From: CAZRGV01 sp964599655
Lineage (GTDB): Bacteria; Planctomycetota; Planctomycetia; Isosphaerales; Isosphaeraceae
Direction of reading: 5' to 3'
Length of the DNA stretch: 10,071 nucleotides
NCBI GenBank assembly: GCA_964599655.1
Contig: CAZRGV010000185.1
Span: 1-10,071, forward strand
The translations under genes were made by a program, and so were the position numbers. This document shows positions 1-6,967 of this stretch, in pieces; the first letter of the stretch is position 1; every line of letters starts with the position of its first letter. The notes under the pieces are model-generated. The model saw only the letters and a program-made list of their open reading frames with translations, made no database searches and was not told where the DNA came from.

Positions 1-1147
1 TGGCCCGGAGCCAGAGTTGTGGTTCGCGCGGGCCGATTTCGTCGGCGTCGCGGGCGGCCTCTTGCGGAGCCACCTTGTTGTGAGCGACCTGGTGCAGGTA
101 CCAGAGGACCGCGGCCCGCGCGCCGTTGCTGTCGAAAAAGTAGATCGGCCGGGCCGATTCCTGGGCGATCTCCGTCGCGAACCGATCGAGCCGGGCCGGA
201 TCGGCGATCGATTCCGGCGCGATCGGCAGCGACATGTAACGCAGGCCGTGATGGTCGATCGCGGAAAGTTCTTGCGGCTGAATCTCGGCCGTCTGGCGGA
301 GGTCAAGAACCGTCTTGTACCCTTGCTGGGCGAGCCAGGACCAGCCTGTCGCCGAGGGGAGGCTCCCCCCGGCGAGGCGCGGCTCGACCACCTTGAACCC
401 CTTGATCCCCGGAGCCAGGCTGACCGTCCCTTCCCCGGGAGGAGGGGTCGCCGGTTCGACGGGGGCTGCCGCGGAGGCCGGGGCCTCCTCAATCTCCTTC
501 TCCTTGGCGGCGGTCGCGGGCTTCGCGAGCGACTCGGCCTCGGGCGGCACGCCCGTGGGGAAATCGCTCAGCTCGGCGGGCGTCTCCAGGCGAGGCAAAT
601 CCGCCAGGGGATCACCCTCGTTCCGCGACGCCAAGCCGTCAGGGGCCAATCGGCCCGACGCTCGAGAATGGTCGCGGCGGGCCGTTTGTGGCCCGCCCCG
701 AGGTCGATAGGTTTCGTAAACCGCCTTGCCCGCCTCCGATTTCGAGGAGGTTGGCGAGGGAGACGCGCCCGAGCCATTGCCGCTCGGTTCGACCGGACTC
801 AGCTCCAGCGGCGGAGGCTCCTCCGCGGGAGCCGGACTCACGGGAGCCGGACTGACAACCGTCGACGGACCGCTCACCACCGGCGGAGCGCCCACCTCGA
901 CGGGAATCGCGGCGCCGCCAATGAGGCCCGGCTCACAGGCGTCACCGCAAACAGGAGTTCGATTGAAAATCCGTTGGCCCAGTCGGCGGACGGGACCCGG
1001 ATTGCACGAATTGCACGGGTTGCCAAGGCCCCAGCTGGCACAGCCGCTGAGGGTCAGGCCAGACAGGGCCAGCGCCACCAGGGCCAGCCGGCGCCAAGGG
1101 GCCGCGCGGCCGAAACCGCCGGGCCCGAGCCAGCGTTTCGCGTTCAT
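1..1147 (-). CDS. Lipoprotein with degenerate DUF442-like phosphatase domain (3' end outside window)
   Basis: This frame stays open for 382 codons from an ATG at 1147 to the left edge, so the C-terminus is missing. GGAGG at 1156-1160, 8 nt upstream, supports the start. Residues 1-35 form a signal peptide (RR at 19-20, hydrophobic 21-33) ending in the lipobox LSGC with Cys36, so the protein is probably membrane-anchored. A short Cys-rich stretch follows (CNSC near 45, CGDAC near 67), then a Pro/Ser/Ala-rich, probably disordered linker to about residue 245. Residues 250-355 resemble the PF04273/DUF442 phosphatase-like fold: a 'GGSLPS...GYKTVLDLR' segment (261-284), a 'GLRYMSLPI' strand (301-309) and a P-loop position at 336-345. 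In that family the loop reads Cys-x-x-Gly-x-Arg; here it is FDSNGAR, with Asp339 where Cys is expected. I infer a non-catalytic or changed domain. The fold is fairly sure, the role unknown. Confidence 0.8.
   Translation of the reverse strand, partial: MNAKRWLGPGGFGRAAPWRRLALVALALSGLTLSGCASWGLGNPCNSCNPGPVRRLGQRIFNRTPVCGDACEPGLIGGAAIPVEVGAPPVVSGPSTVVSPAPVSPAPAEEPPPLELSPVEPSGNGSGASPSPTSSKSEAGKAVYETYRPRGGPQTARRDHSRASGRLAPDGLASRNEGDPLADLPRLETPAELSDFPTGVPPEAESLAKPATAAKEKEIEEAPASAAAPVEPATPPPGEGTVSLAPGIKGFKVVEPRLAGGSLPSATGWSWLAQQGYKTVLDLRQTAEIQPQELSAIDHHGLRYMSLPIAPESIADPARLDRFATEIAQESARPIYFFDSNGARAAVLWYLHQVAHNKVAPQEAARDADEIGPREPQLWLRA
826..855. repeat. Two-copy 15-bp direct repeat inside the lipoprotein linker
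   Basis: Two adjacent near-identical 15-bp units (826-840 and 841-855; core CGGGAGCCGGACT) differ by one base. On the minus strand they encode SPAPV-SPAPA in the low-complexity linker. This is ordinary in-frame slippage in a Pro-rich spacer and not a regulatory repeat. Confidence 0.7.
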
Positions 1148-1580
1148 GGAAATGTCCTCCGGTCTCCAGACACCTCGCCGAGCAACCCGGTCGTCGCCGC
1201 CGGCTTGACCGACGATCGACCCGAGACGCGATGCTCATCACCCGGAGGCGACGAGTCGGCTCGGAGCGGTCGCAACGGCCTTGCCGGTTGGGCCGGATCG
1301 GGGGAACGGGCGAGTCCGTCGCCGCCGCCTTGTCGGCTGGAAGCCGGAATCCCGAGGTCAGTCAGGACGGACCGGCGGAGTCGGGGGGCGGTGCGCATCG
1401 GGGTGCTCGCGTGGGTCGGCTCAACGTGTTGCATCTCATCCCCAAGGGCCGTCAAGGGATCGGCTCCCCCAACGGCGCTAACATCGTGCGGACGAAATCC
1501 TCGCCGCGAGCCCGCGGCAGGATTCCGACGACGATCGCGTTTGGAGCATCGTCGATGAAACTTAGCCGACGTTCCGGCCG

Positions 1581-1610
1581 TTGCCAAACGCCCGAAGGGC
1601 TTTCTACAAT
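1581..1610 (+). promoter_or_regulatory. Sigma70-type promoter for the membrane glycosyltransferase pair
   Basis: The -35 TTGCCA (1581-1586, 5/6 to consensus) and -10 TACAAT (1605-1610, 5/6) are separated by 18 bp. Transcription would begin near 1617, leaving a leader of about 56 nt before the ATG at 1673. The spacer holds a short perfect inverted repeat, GCCC-GAA-GGGC (1590-1600), which might be an operator or chance. The call rests on consensus match only. Confidence 0.6.
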
Positions 1611-1645
1611 GATTCCTCCGACGGTCGTCGCGAACCGCCCCTAGC

Positions 1646-1662
1646 CCTTTCCTGAAAGGAAA
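1646..1662 (+). promoter_or_regulatory. Hairpin overlapping the ribosome-binding site
   Basis: CCTTT (1646-1650) can pair with AAAGG (1655-1659) around CCTG; alternatively TTTCC (1648-1652) pairs with GGAAA (1658-1662). Both forms bury the AAAGGA ribosome site (1655-1660), which sits 12 nt from the ATG. The stem is only 5 bp, so any effect on translation would be mild. Partial sequestration is an inference. Confidence 0.35.
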
Positions 1663-1672
1663 AACCCGAACC

Positions 1673-3037
1673 ATGCCCGAGCCAAGCGCGACGCCCCGGA
1701 CCGTCCCCGAACGGTCGGGTCGAGCCTGGCCCCTGGCACTGGCCGTCGGCCTCCTGGCGGCGGCTTTCTTCGGCGTCCGGCTCGCCGCCGAGCCGTTTTT
1801 TCCCGACGAAGCCGCATTTATCGCGCAATCGTATTTTCTGGATCTTTTCCTCCAGGGCAAACACGACGACTGGGCCTGGGTGGAATATCACGCCTACGAT
1901 CTTCCACCCTTGCCGAAGTACCTGATCGGCGCCGCGTTGAACGTCTCCGGAGATCGACCACCGGGGCGGCTCGCGGCGGGGGCCTGGTTTCACAACATCA
2001 AGCGCCCCATCGTCAGTCCGAAAATGCTCCAGGCCGCGCGCTGGCCCTCCGTGTTCCTGGGAGCGATCGGCTGCGCCGCCCTCTTCGCGATCGGCACCGT
2101 GGCCGTCGATCGTCGCGTTGGATTCATTGCGGCATTGATGTTGATGATAAACCCTCTTTATGCTATCCACGCCCGGCGGGCCATGGCCGACGCGCCCGCC
2201 GAGGCACTCATCCTCGCGACCCTCGCGGTCGCGCTCTGGTCGTGGCGAACGACGCTTGCCGGTCGGATCGGAATGGTTCGCCAGGCCGCGCTGGCCGTTG
2301 TCGTGGGAATCCTCGGAGGTCTGGCCGTGCTCGCCAAGCTGAACGGCGGACTGGCCCTGATGGTGGTCGGCGCCTGGGGAGTTCTCGGGCTCGGTCTTCC
2401 AGGATTCCCCTGGAGTCGTCGGCTTCGGCTCGTGGCCGCCGCGATGGTTTCCGGAGTCGTGGCGTTGGTGACGTTCGTGGCGCTCAATCCGTTCGTGACG
2501 GCCCGGCCGACCGGTCCGCCTCCGCCCTTGCTGATGGCCCCCGCGCCGCCCGATCAAGGCATGATCGAGCGGCTACGAATCATCATCGCGCACCGGGCTC
2601 AGGTCTCTCGCGAGGCGCAATCGCAGTTTCCCCATGATGCCCTGACCCGTCCGCTCGAAAAGATCAAGACCGTCGCCGTTCAGGGCTTCGGCCGATTCGG
2701 ATTGTTCGGCCCCAGAGATCACGACTCGACCAGGCCCTACAAACGTTATGATTGGTCGAGGGACTGGGGGGCCCTGCTCTGGCTCCCCGGCGTGGCGGCC
2801 GGGATCATCTGGGCCGGTTCGCGAGGGTGTCGTCAGTGGCGACTGGGACAGCCGCCGACCGCCTGGGCCCTCTTGGTCCAGGCGATCGTTGCCCTCGTCA
2901 CGGTGACGGCCTTCATCCCTCTCGCCTGGGATCGCTACGTTCTCTCGATCCAGCCTGGCTCGGCGCTTCTGGCCTCGGGCCTGCTCGTGGCGTTGCTGGA
3001 TCGGATGCTCGGTCGATCGACGGCTTCAAAGGGATGA
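1673..3037 (+). CDS. GT-C-fold membrane glycosyltransferase (family 39 / ArnT-PMT type)
   Basis: This 454-residue polytopic membrane protein has the layout of lipid-linked sugar transferases (GT39, PMT/ArnT). After a short cytoplasmic start and a first helix (about 19-38), the first outer loop carries FFPDEAAF with Asp45-Glu46. This matches the acidic pair that binds metal or substrate in GT-C enzymes. A long loop follows (about 60-120), then helices from about 125, and the family-typical segment HARRAMADAPAEAL (166-179), in which an Arg/Asp-rich stretch opens a helix. Further helices span about 205-272; a soluble loop lies at 275-365. The end carries WDRYVLSIQPG (419-429), like the 'RY..p..P' motif of the family. 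The ATG follows AAAGGA at 12 nt and a good promoter. It is followed 6 nt later by a second such gene. The class is fairly safe; the donor, acceptor and pathway cannot be read. Confidence 0.85.
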   Translation: MPEPSATPRTVPERSGRAWPLALAVGLLAAAFFGVRLAAEPFFPDEAAFIAQSYFLDLFLQGKHDDWAWVEYHAYDLPPLPKYLIGAALNVSGDRPPGRLAAGAWFHNIKRPIVSPKMLQAARWPSVFLGAIGCAALFAIGTVAVDRRVGFIAALMLMINPLYAIHARRAMADAPAEALILATLAVALWSWRTTLAGRIGMVRQAALAVVVGILGGLAVLAKLNGGLALMVVGAWGVLGLGLPGFPWSRRLRLVAAAMVSGVVALVTFVALNPFVTARPTGPPPPLLMAPAPPDQGMIERLRIIIAHRAQVSREAQSQFPHDALTRPLEKIKTVAVQGFGRFGLFGPRDHDSTRPYKRYDWSRDWGALLWLPGVAAGIIWAGSRGCRQWRLGQPPTAWALLVQAIVALVTVTAFIPLAWDRYVLSIQPGSALLASGLLVALLDRMLGRSTASKG

Positions 3038-3043
3038 CCCATC

Positions 3044-4564
3044 GTGCCTTCCGCGCGCTTGAACATGGCCCCGATCTGGGTCTTCGTCATCCTGCTGGGA
3101 AGTTACGCGTTCTTCTGGCAAGGGCGAGACTGGAACAGCGCCAGCCGCTTGATGCTGACCTACGCCCTCGGCGACCGCGGCACGATCGCGCTCAATGGCC
3201 TCGAACGGCAGACTGGCGACGAGGCGTTTTTTCAGGGCCGCTACTACACCGACAAGCAACCGGGCTACTCGTTGCTCGCCCTTCCCGCCTACCGTCTGGC
3301 CCGGCTCGTCCTCCGGTTGCCGGAACATCCGTTGAACCGCGAAGGCTTCGCCCGATGGCCGGCCGATTACTGGGTGACGCTCCTGACCTCGGGCGTTCTG
3401 ACCGCGTTCTCAGGCGCCTTGCTGGCCTGGCTCGCCTCGGGTTTGGGATGCGGCCCGAAGCGTTCGGCCCTCGTCGGGCTGGCGTACGGCCTGGCGACCC
3501 CGGCGTATGTTTACGCGACTCTGGCCTACGGCCATCAGTCGGCCGCGTTCTGCCTGCTGGCCTCGTTCACCTTGCTCTGGAGCCGGAACGAGGCCCGAAG
3601 GCCCCGACTTCGTGCCTTCGCCGCGGGATTCCTGGCGGCGTACGCCTCGATCATCGAGCTTTCGGTCGGGCCGGTTTCCGCGATTCTTGGGCTCTTCCTG
3701 ATCGTCCGGGTCGTCCGGGGCGACTGGCCGCTCGCGACGGTTCTCAGCTTCGGACTCGGCGCGCTCGGTCCGACGCTCGTTTTGCTCGGCTACAACGTCC
3801 TGGCCTACGGTTCACCGATCGACATGGGTTATGCCCATCACGTGATCCCTCGCTTTCGAGCGATCCACGGCCGGGGCAACCCGCTCGGATTGGGCTGGCC
3901 GGAAACCTCGCGAGTCGTACCGCTTCTCTTCGGCCCTTACCGCGGCTTGCTCTTCTACGCGCCGATCGTCGCGCTGGCTCCGCTCGGCTGGGCCGTCTTG
4001 CTGGTTCGACGAACCGGGCCCGTGGCGCTGGTGTCGCTCAGCGTCTGCGTCGCGGTCTTCCTGGTCAATCTGAGCTACCCGGAATGGACGGGGGGCTGGT
4101 CGACCGGGCCGCGTTTGCTCCTTCCGCTTCTGCCGTTCGGCATGCTCGCCGTCGCCGCGGCCCTTGGGGCGTTCGGAACCTGGCTGACGGCCACGGCCGT
4201 CGCGCTGGCCGTCGCGGGAGGACTGCTGATCCTGATGTTCCTCGGCGTTGGCGGGCGGATTCCCGAGTCGTTGAACGGACAGCCCCTGTCCGACCCGTTC
4301 CGAACGGTCGTTCTGCCTCACTGGCGAGGCGACACGGTGCCGCCCTGGTGGATCGGCGGGCGGTTCGGCGGCAATCTCGTCTCGACCGTCTGGCCCGACG
4401 TCAACAACGACTCGGTCCTCTCGCCCGAGCACCAGTGGTGGCAGTTTCTTCCACTGCTGGCCTTCCAGGCGATGGCGATCGCTGGCATGCTCTGGGCCCT
4501 CGCCGGGAAAACCGCCCGACCGGGCGATCAAGCCGCCGGGGAACGGACCCAACCGGCCGCTTGA
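3044..4564 (+). CDS. Second polytopic GT-C/ArnT-like membrane protein
   Basis: This 506-residue membrane protein begins at a GTG 6 nt after the previous stop. AAGGGA (3029-3034) lies 9 nt upstream and overlaps the end of the first gene, so the two are probably co-transcribed and coupled. An in-frame ATG at 3065 is a possible later start. The helix at about 10-25 leads into an outer loop with 'TGDEAFFQGRYYTDKQPGYS' (57-76), then AYGHQSAAF (161-169), FGPYRGLLFYAP (297-308) and a 'GGWSTGPRLLLPLLPF' segment (350-365). This motif series recurs in bacterial proteins labelled family-39 or ArnT-like glycosyltransferase. About ten hydrophobic helices fit the fold. No DxD-type pair is obvious at the usual place, so catalysis is less certain than for its upstream partner. 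The last 37 bp overlap the end of the opposing GT9 gene. Confidence 0.8.
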   Translation: MPSARLNMAPIWVFVILLGSYAFFWQGRDWNSASRLMLTYALGDRGTIALNGLERQTGDEAFFQGRYYTDKQPGYSLLALPAYRLARLVLRLPEHPLNREGFARWPADYWVTLLTSGVLTAFSGALLAWLASGLGCGPKRSALVGLAYGLATPAYVYATLAYGHQSAAFCLLASFTLLWSRNEARRPRLRAFAAGFLAAYASIIELSVGPVSAILGLFLIVRVVRGDWPLATVLSFGLGALGPTLVLLGYNVLAYGSPIDMGYAHHVIPRFRAIHGRGNPLGLGWPETSRVVPLLFGPYRGLLFYAPIVALAPLGWAVLLVRRTGPVALVSLSVCVAVFLVNLSYPEWTGGWSTGPRLLLPLLPFGMLAVAAALGAFGTWLTATAVALAVAGGLLILMFLGVGGRIPESLNGQPLSDPFRTVVLPHWRGDTVPPWWIGGRFGGNLVSTVWPDVNNDSVLSPEHQWWQFLPLLAFQAMAIAGMLWALAGKTARPGDQAAGERTQPAA

Positions 4565-5604
4565 AGCTGTCGGGAGACCACCGACCAGACCCGATCCGGC
4601 ATCAACTGGACCTTGCAGAGCATGTGCGGGCAGCTCTTGAGGTAACTCCCCGCGCACCAGATGGTGGTCTCGACGGCGGCGGCCCTTTCGCCGTAGGGCC
4701 CGTTTTCCTTGGGACTCGTGCAAAGATAGATGCCGACCACGCGCGCTCCGGCCGCCGCCGCCAGATGCAGCGGCCCCGTATCGTTCGACAGGAAAACGTC
4801 CGACTCCGCCGCCAGCGCGGCCAGTTGCGGAAGTGTGGTCCGGCCGCAGAGATCCAGCAACCGAACGCCGTCCAGGTGCGATCGAAGCTCCTCCACCAGC
4901 GGTTGATCCTCGGGGGCCCCGACCGCGATCAGGCCCGCTCCAAATTCCTTCACCGCCTGAAGCGCGATCTCGGCGAAGCGGTCGGGCGGCCACTGCTTGG
5001 TCACCCATCGGGCTCCCAGGTTGAGAACCAGCCGGGGCGCGGGCACCTCGGCCAGGGTCAAGCGTGCCCATCGACGGTCGTTCTCCGACATCGCCGCCGT
5101 GAACCGAGGCTCCTGGTCTTCGGCCCCAAACGCTCGAGCCACGAGCATCAGGCGGTCGACCGCGTGCGTCGGCTCCTTGGGCATCGGAACCCGGTGGGTG
5201 TAAAACCAGGTCGCCCCTTCTCGAGCGTCGGACAGACCCACTCGAACCGGCGCGCCCGTGGCGAACGACATCAGCCCCGATCGAAGCAAGCCCTGGAGGT
5301 CGAGGGCCAGGTCGAATCGGCGTTGTCGAAGCTCCGAGACGAGCGAGCCCATCGCTCCAAGGCCCTCGCGAGTCAACTTCGCCTTCGAGCGGTCAAACCG
5401 GACCACCTCATCGAGTCCGGGCAGGCCCTCGACCAGTGACGATAGTCCTCGGTTCACGACCCACGTGAAACGGGCGTTCGGCCATCGAGCGCGAAGCGCC
5501 AGGAACGTGGGCACGGCGTTGACCACATCCCCCAGCGAACTCGGCTTGATCAGACAGACGCGTTCGGGTTGCAGCTCGGCCAGAGCCAATCGACGTCGTG
5601 GCAT
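4528..5604 (-). CDS. Glycosyltransferase family 9 (heptosyltransferase-like)
   Basis: This 358-residue soluble GT-B enzyme resembles ADP-heptose:LPS heptosyltransferases (WaaC/WaaF, COG0859), which add a sugar to a lipid-linked acceptor on the inner face of the membrane. The N-terminal domain opens with VCLIKPSSLGDVVNAVP (16-32), the family's acceptor-side signature. Next come LALDLQGLLRSGLMS (99-113) and the domain-joining LVLNLGARWVTKQWP (192-206). The donor-binding motif FLSNDTGPLHLAAAAG (271-286) is intact. Length is normal for the family. I chose the ATG at 5604, which has GGGAG 11 nt upstream. The longer frame from a TTG at 5682 begins inside a strong promoter -35 box, so its 26 extra residues are unlikely to be translated. 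The C-terminus has several Cys (317, 325, 330). The true sugar may not be heptose. Confidence 0.88.
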   Translation of the reverse strand: MPRRRLALAELQPERVCLIKPSSLGDVVNAVPTFLALRARWPNARFTWVVNRGLSSLVEGLPGLDEVVRFDRSKAKLTREGLGAMGSLVSELRQRRFDLALDLQGLLRSGLMSFATGAPVRVGLSDAREGATWFYTHRVPMPKEPTHAVDRLMLVARAFGAEDQEPRFTAAMSENDRRWARLTLAEVPAPRLVLNLGARWVTKQWPPDRFAEIALQAVKEFGAGLIAVGAPEDQPLVEELRSHLDGVRLLDLCGRTTLPQLAALAAESDVFLSNDTGPLHLAAAAGARVVGIYLCTSPKENGPYGERAAAVETTIWCAGSYLKSCPHMLCKVQLMPDRVWSVVSRQLQAAGWVRSPAA

Positions 5605-5653
5605 CGTCGGGGGAACTCCCTTTCCCTCGGTGTCGATGGAGTGCGTGTCGGGT

Positions 5654-5682
5654 ATCATAATCCGGAGCCAACGCACGGACAA
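5654..5682 (-). promoter_or_regulatory. Sigma70-type promoter for the GT9 gene
   Basis: Read on the minus strand, TTGTCC (5677-5682) and TATGAT (5654-5659, 5/6 to consensus) are separated by exactly 17 bp. Transcription would start near 5647, giving a leader of about 43 nt before the ATG at 5604. This decides the start: the upstream in-frame TTG is itself the first three bases of the -35 box. Confidence 0.65.
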
Positions 5683-5827
5683 CGCCGGTCGCGCGCCTCG
5701 AATCGCGACGCTCCCGGATTCTCAACTCGCCTTGTGGGATAGGATTCCTCAAGAGGCCCTCGCGACGCCTCCCGGCTTCAAGGCGAGACGCCGATCGGCC
5801 CGAAGTCTTGAGGGGACTTGTCGTAAA

Positions 5828-6793
5828 ATGTTGCACAACAGCCTGTTGCTCCTGATGCTGGCCGTCGGGCCGGCCCTGCGGGGCGAGGTCGCGTTCGAGC
5901 CGACCGAAGCCGAGGCGTCCGTTCCGGAACGGTTTCGATTGCCGGCGGCGACCTTCTCGTTCGAGCAAGAACCCTTATGCCAGTCGACGCATTACTCGGT
6001 CTGGGCGGTCCGGTTCCCCTCGCCGATCGAGACCCCGGACCCCGAGAACAACACCGTCCACGCCGAATACTTCCAGCCCGACGGGCCGGGCCCGCATCCG
6101 GGCGTGGTGGTCCTTCACATCCTCGGAGGGGACTTTCCGCTTTCGCGATACGTGGCGGCCCGGCTGGCCGATCGAGGCGTGGCCGCCCTGTTCGTCAAGC
6201 TCCCGTACTACGGCGAGCGCCGTCCGCCCGGCGATCGCAACAAACGCTTCCTGACCAACGACATCGAACGAACCGTTCTGGCGATGCGACAGGGGATTTG
6301 CGATGTCCGACGCGCGACCGCCTGGCTCGCCAGCCGCCCCGAGATCGACCGCGAACACCTGGGCGTGACCGGCATCAGCCTCGGCGGCATCGTCTCGGCG
6401 CTGGCCGCGTCAATCGACCCCTCGATCCACCAGGCCGCGTTCCTCCTGGCCGGCGGCGACCTGGCCGAGATTCTCTGGGAGATGCCCGAAGGCGCGCCCT
6501 ACCGCGCCGCCTGGCTGGCCTCCGGACGTTCGAAGGCCGATCTCGAGTCGCTCACCAGGCCCTTTGACCCCTTGACCTACGCCTCGAGACTCCGAGGCAA
6601 GCGCGTCTTGATGCTCGCCGCCAACGCCGATGAAGTCGTCCCGCCTCGAACCGCAAACGCCTTGTGGGAAGCCGCTGGCCGGCCCCCGATTCATTGGTTC
6701 GACTGCGGCCATTACTCGGCCGTCGGTTATCTCTTGCCGGGGGTCCGCGAAATCGTCGATTTCTTCGCGCTCGACGCGCCACCTCCGCGCTAG
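5828..6793 (+). CDS. Secreted alpha/beta hydrolase (dienelactone hydrolase / esterase-like)
   Basis: This 321-residue protein starts at an ATG with GAGGGG 12 nt upstream. Residues 2-19 form a short signal peptide (hydrophobic run LLLLMLAVG), so it likely acts in the periplasm or at the cell surface. The hydrolase core has strand VVVLH (93-97) with HILGG (97-101) as a likely oxyanion loop. The nucleophile elbow GISLGG gives Ser184, NADEVVPP gives Asp268, and CGHYSA gives His295: a complete triad in the usual order and spacing. The segment KLPYYGERRPPG (124-135) is typical of the dienelactone-hydrolase / acyl-ester group. It is divergent from GT9 across 223 bp and followed by the VOC gene. The substrate is unknown; an ester or acyl group on a polysaccharide is possible, but that is guessed from context. 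The frame is open far upstream, but that part lies antisense to GT9. Confidence 0.85.
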   Translation: MLHNSLLLLMLAVGPALRGEVAFEPTEAEASVPERFRLPAATFSFEQEPLCQSTHYSVWAVRFPSPIETPDPENNTVHAEYFQPDGPGPHPGVVVLHILGGDFPLSRYVAARLADRGVAALFVKLPYYGERRPPGDRNKRFLTNDIERTVLAMRQGICDVRRATAWLASRPEIDREHLGVTGISLGGIVSALAASIDPSIHQAAFLLAGGDLAEILWEMPEGAPYRAAWLASGRSKADLESLTRPFDPLTYASRLRGKRVLMLAANADEVVPPRTANALWEAAGRPPIHWFDCGHYSAVGYLLPGVREIVDFFALDAPPPR

Positions 6794-6897
6794 AGGGCCT
6801 CTCCAGGACGCCTCGCGGGCCACGGAAGGCCGTCGGGCACCACCCGCACCAATCCCCATTTTTCACCAACGCGACCGCAACTCCGGACCGCCTCGCA

Positions 6898-6926
6898 TTG
6901 CAAGGCCGGCCGGCTCTCGGTATCTT
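6898..6926 (+). promoter_or_regulatory. Candidate promoter for the VOC gene
   Basis: TTGCAA (6898-6903, 4/6) and TATCTT (6921-6926, 4/6) are separated by 17 bp. Transcription would begin about 35 nt before the ATG at 6968. The rest of the 174-bp gap holds one weak stem, CGGG-CACCA-CCCG (6834-6846), followed by a T run at 6859-6863. That is too poor to call a terminator for the hydrolase gene. Confidence 0.4.
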
Positions 6927-6967
6927 CCGCCGGTGGTGGGGTTTCCGATCCCGGTCCGGGAGGCGAC

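Larger units (their letters stand above)
1148..1672. other. 525-bp intergenic region between divergent genes
   Basis: No convincing gene lies between the divergent lipoprotein and membrane glycosyltransferase genes. Frames that stay open here translate to Arg/Pro/Gly-rich low-complexity strings, lack good ribosome sites and run into neighbouring genes on the other strand, as expected of stop-poor GC-rich DNA. The right end holds a promoter (1581-1610) and a hairpin over the ribosome site (1646-1662), both listed separately. I found no comparably good promoter for the lipoprotein on the minus strand. The central part, about 1170-1575, holds nothing I can name. Confidence 0.6.

Noticed and set aside
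1144..1860. 238-codon minus-strand open frame in the 525-bp gap
   Set aside because: It begins antisense inside the first GT-C gene, crosses its promoter, has no ribosome site and reads as Arg-rich noise.
3812..5071. 419-codon minus-strand open frame
   Set aside because: It is antisense to the second GT-C gene and out of frame with GT9; low-complexity Gly/Arg/Asp strings without domains.
2752..5439. 895-codon plus-strand open frame across the second GT-C gene and antisense to GT9
   Set aside because: Its translation is Arg/Pro/Gly-rich low complexity without domains, while well-recognised proteins occupy the same DNA in other frames. It is open only because GC-rich third positions suppress stops.
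5258..5827. Upstream extension of the hydrolase frame
   Set aside because: The extra 190 residues are antisense to GT9. The true start at 5828 opens a proper signal peptide.
5824..5829. TAAAAT as a -10 box at the hydrolase start
   Set aside because: It overlaps the ATG, would put the transcript start inside the signal peptide, and has no -35 at the right distance.
6834..6863. Possible terminator after the hydrolase gene
   Set aside because: The stem is only 4 bp and the T run begins more than 10 nt after it, so it does not meet the usual form of an intrinsic terminator.
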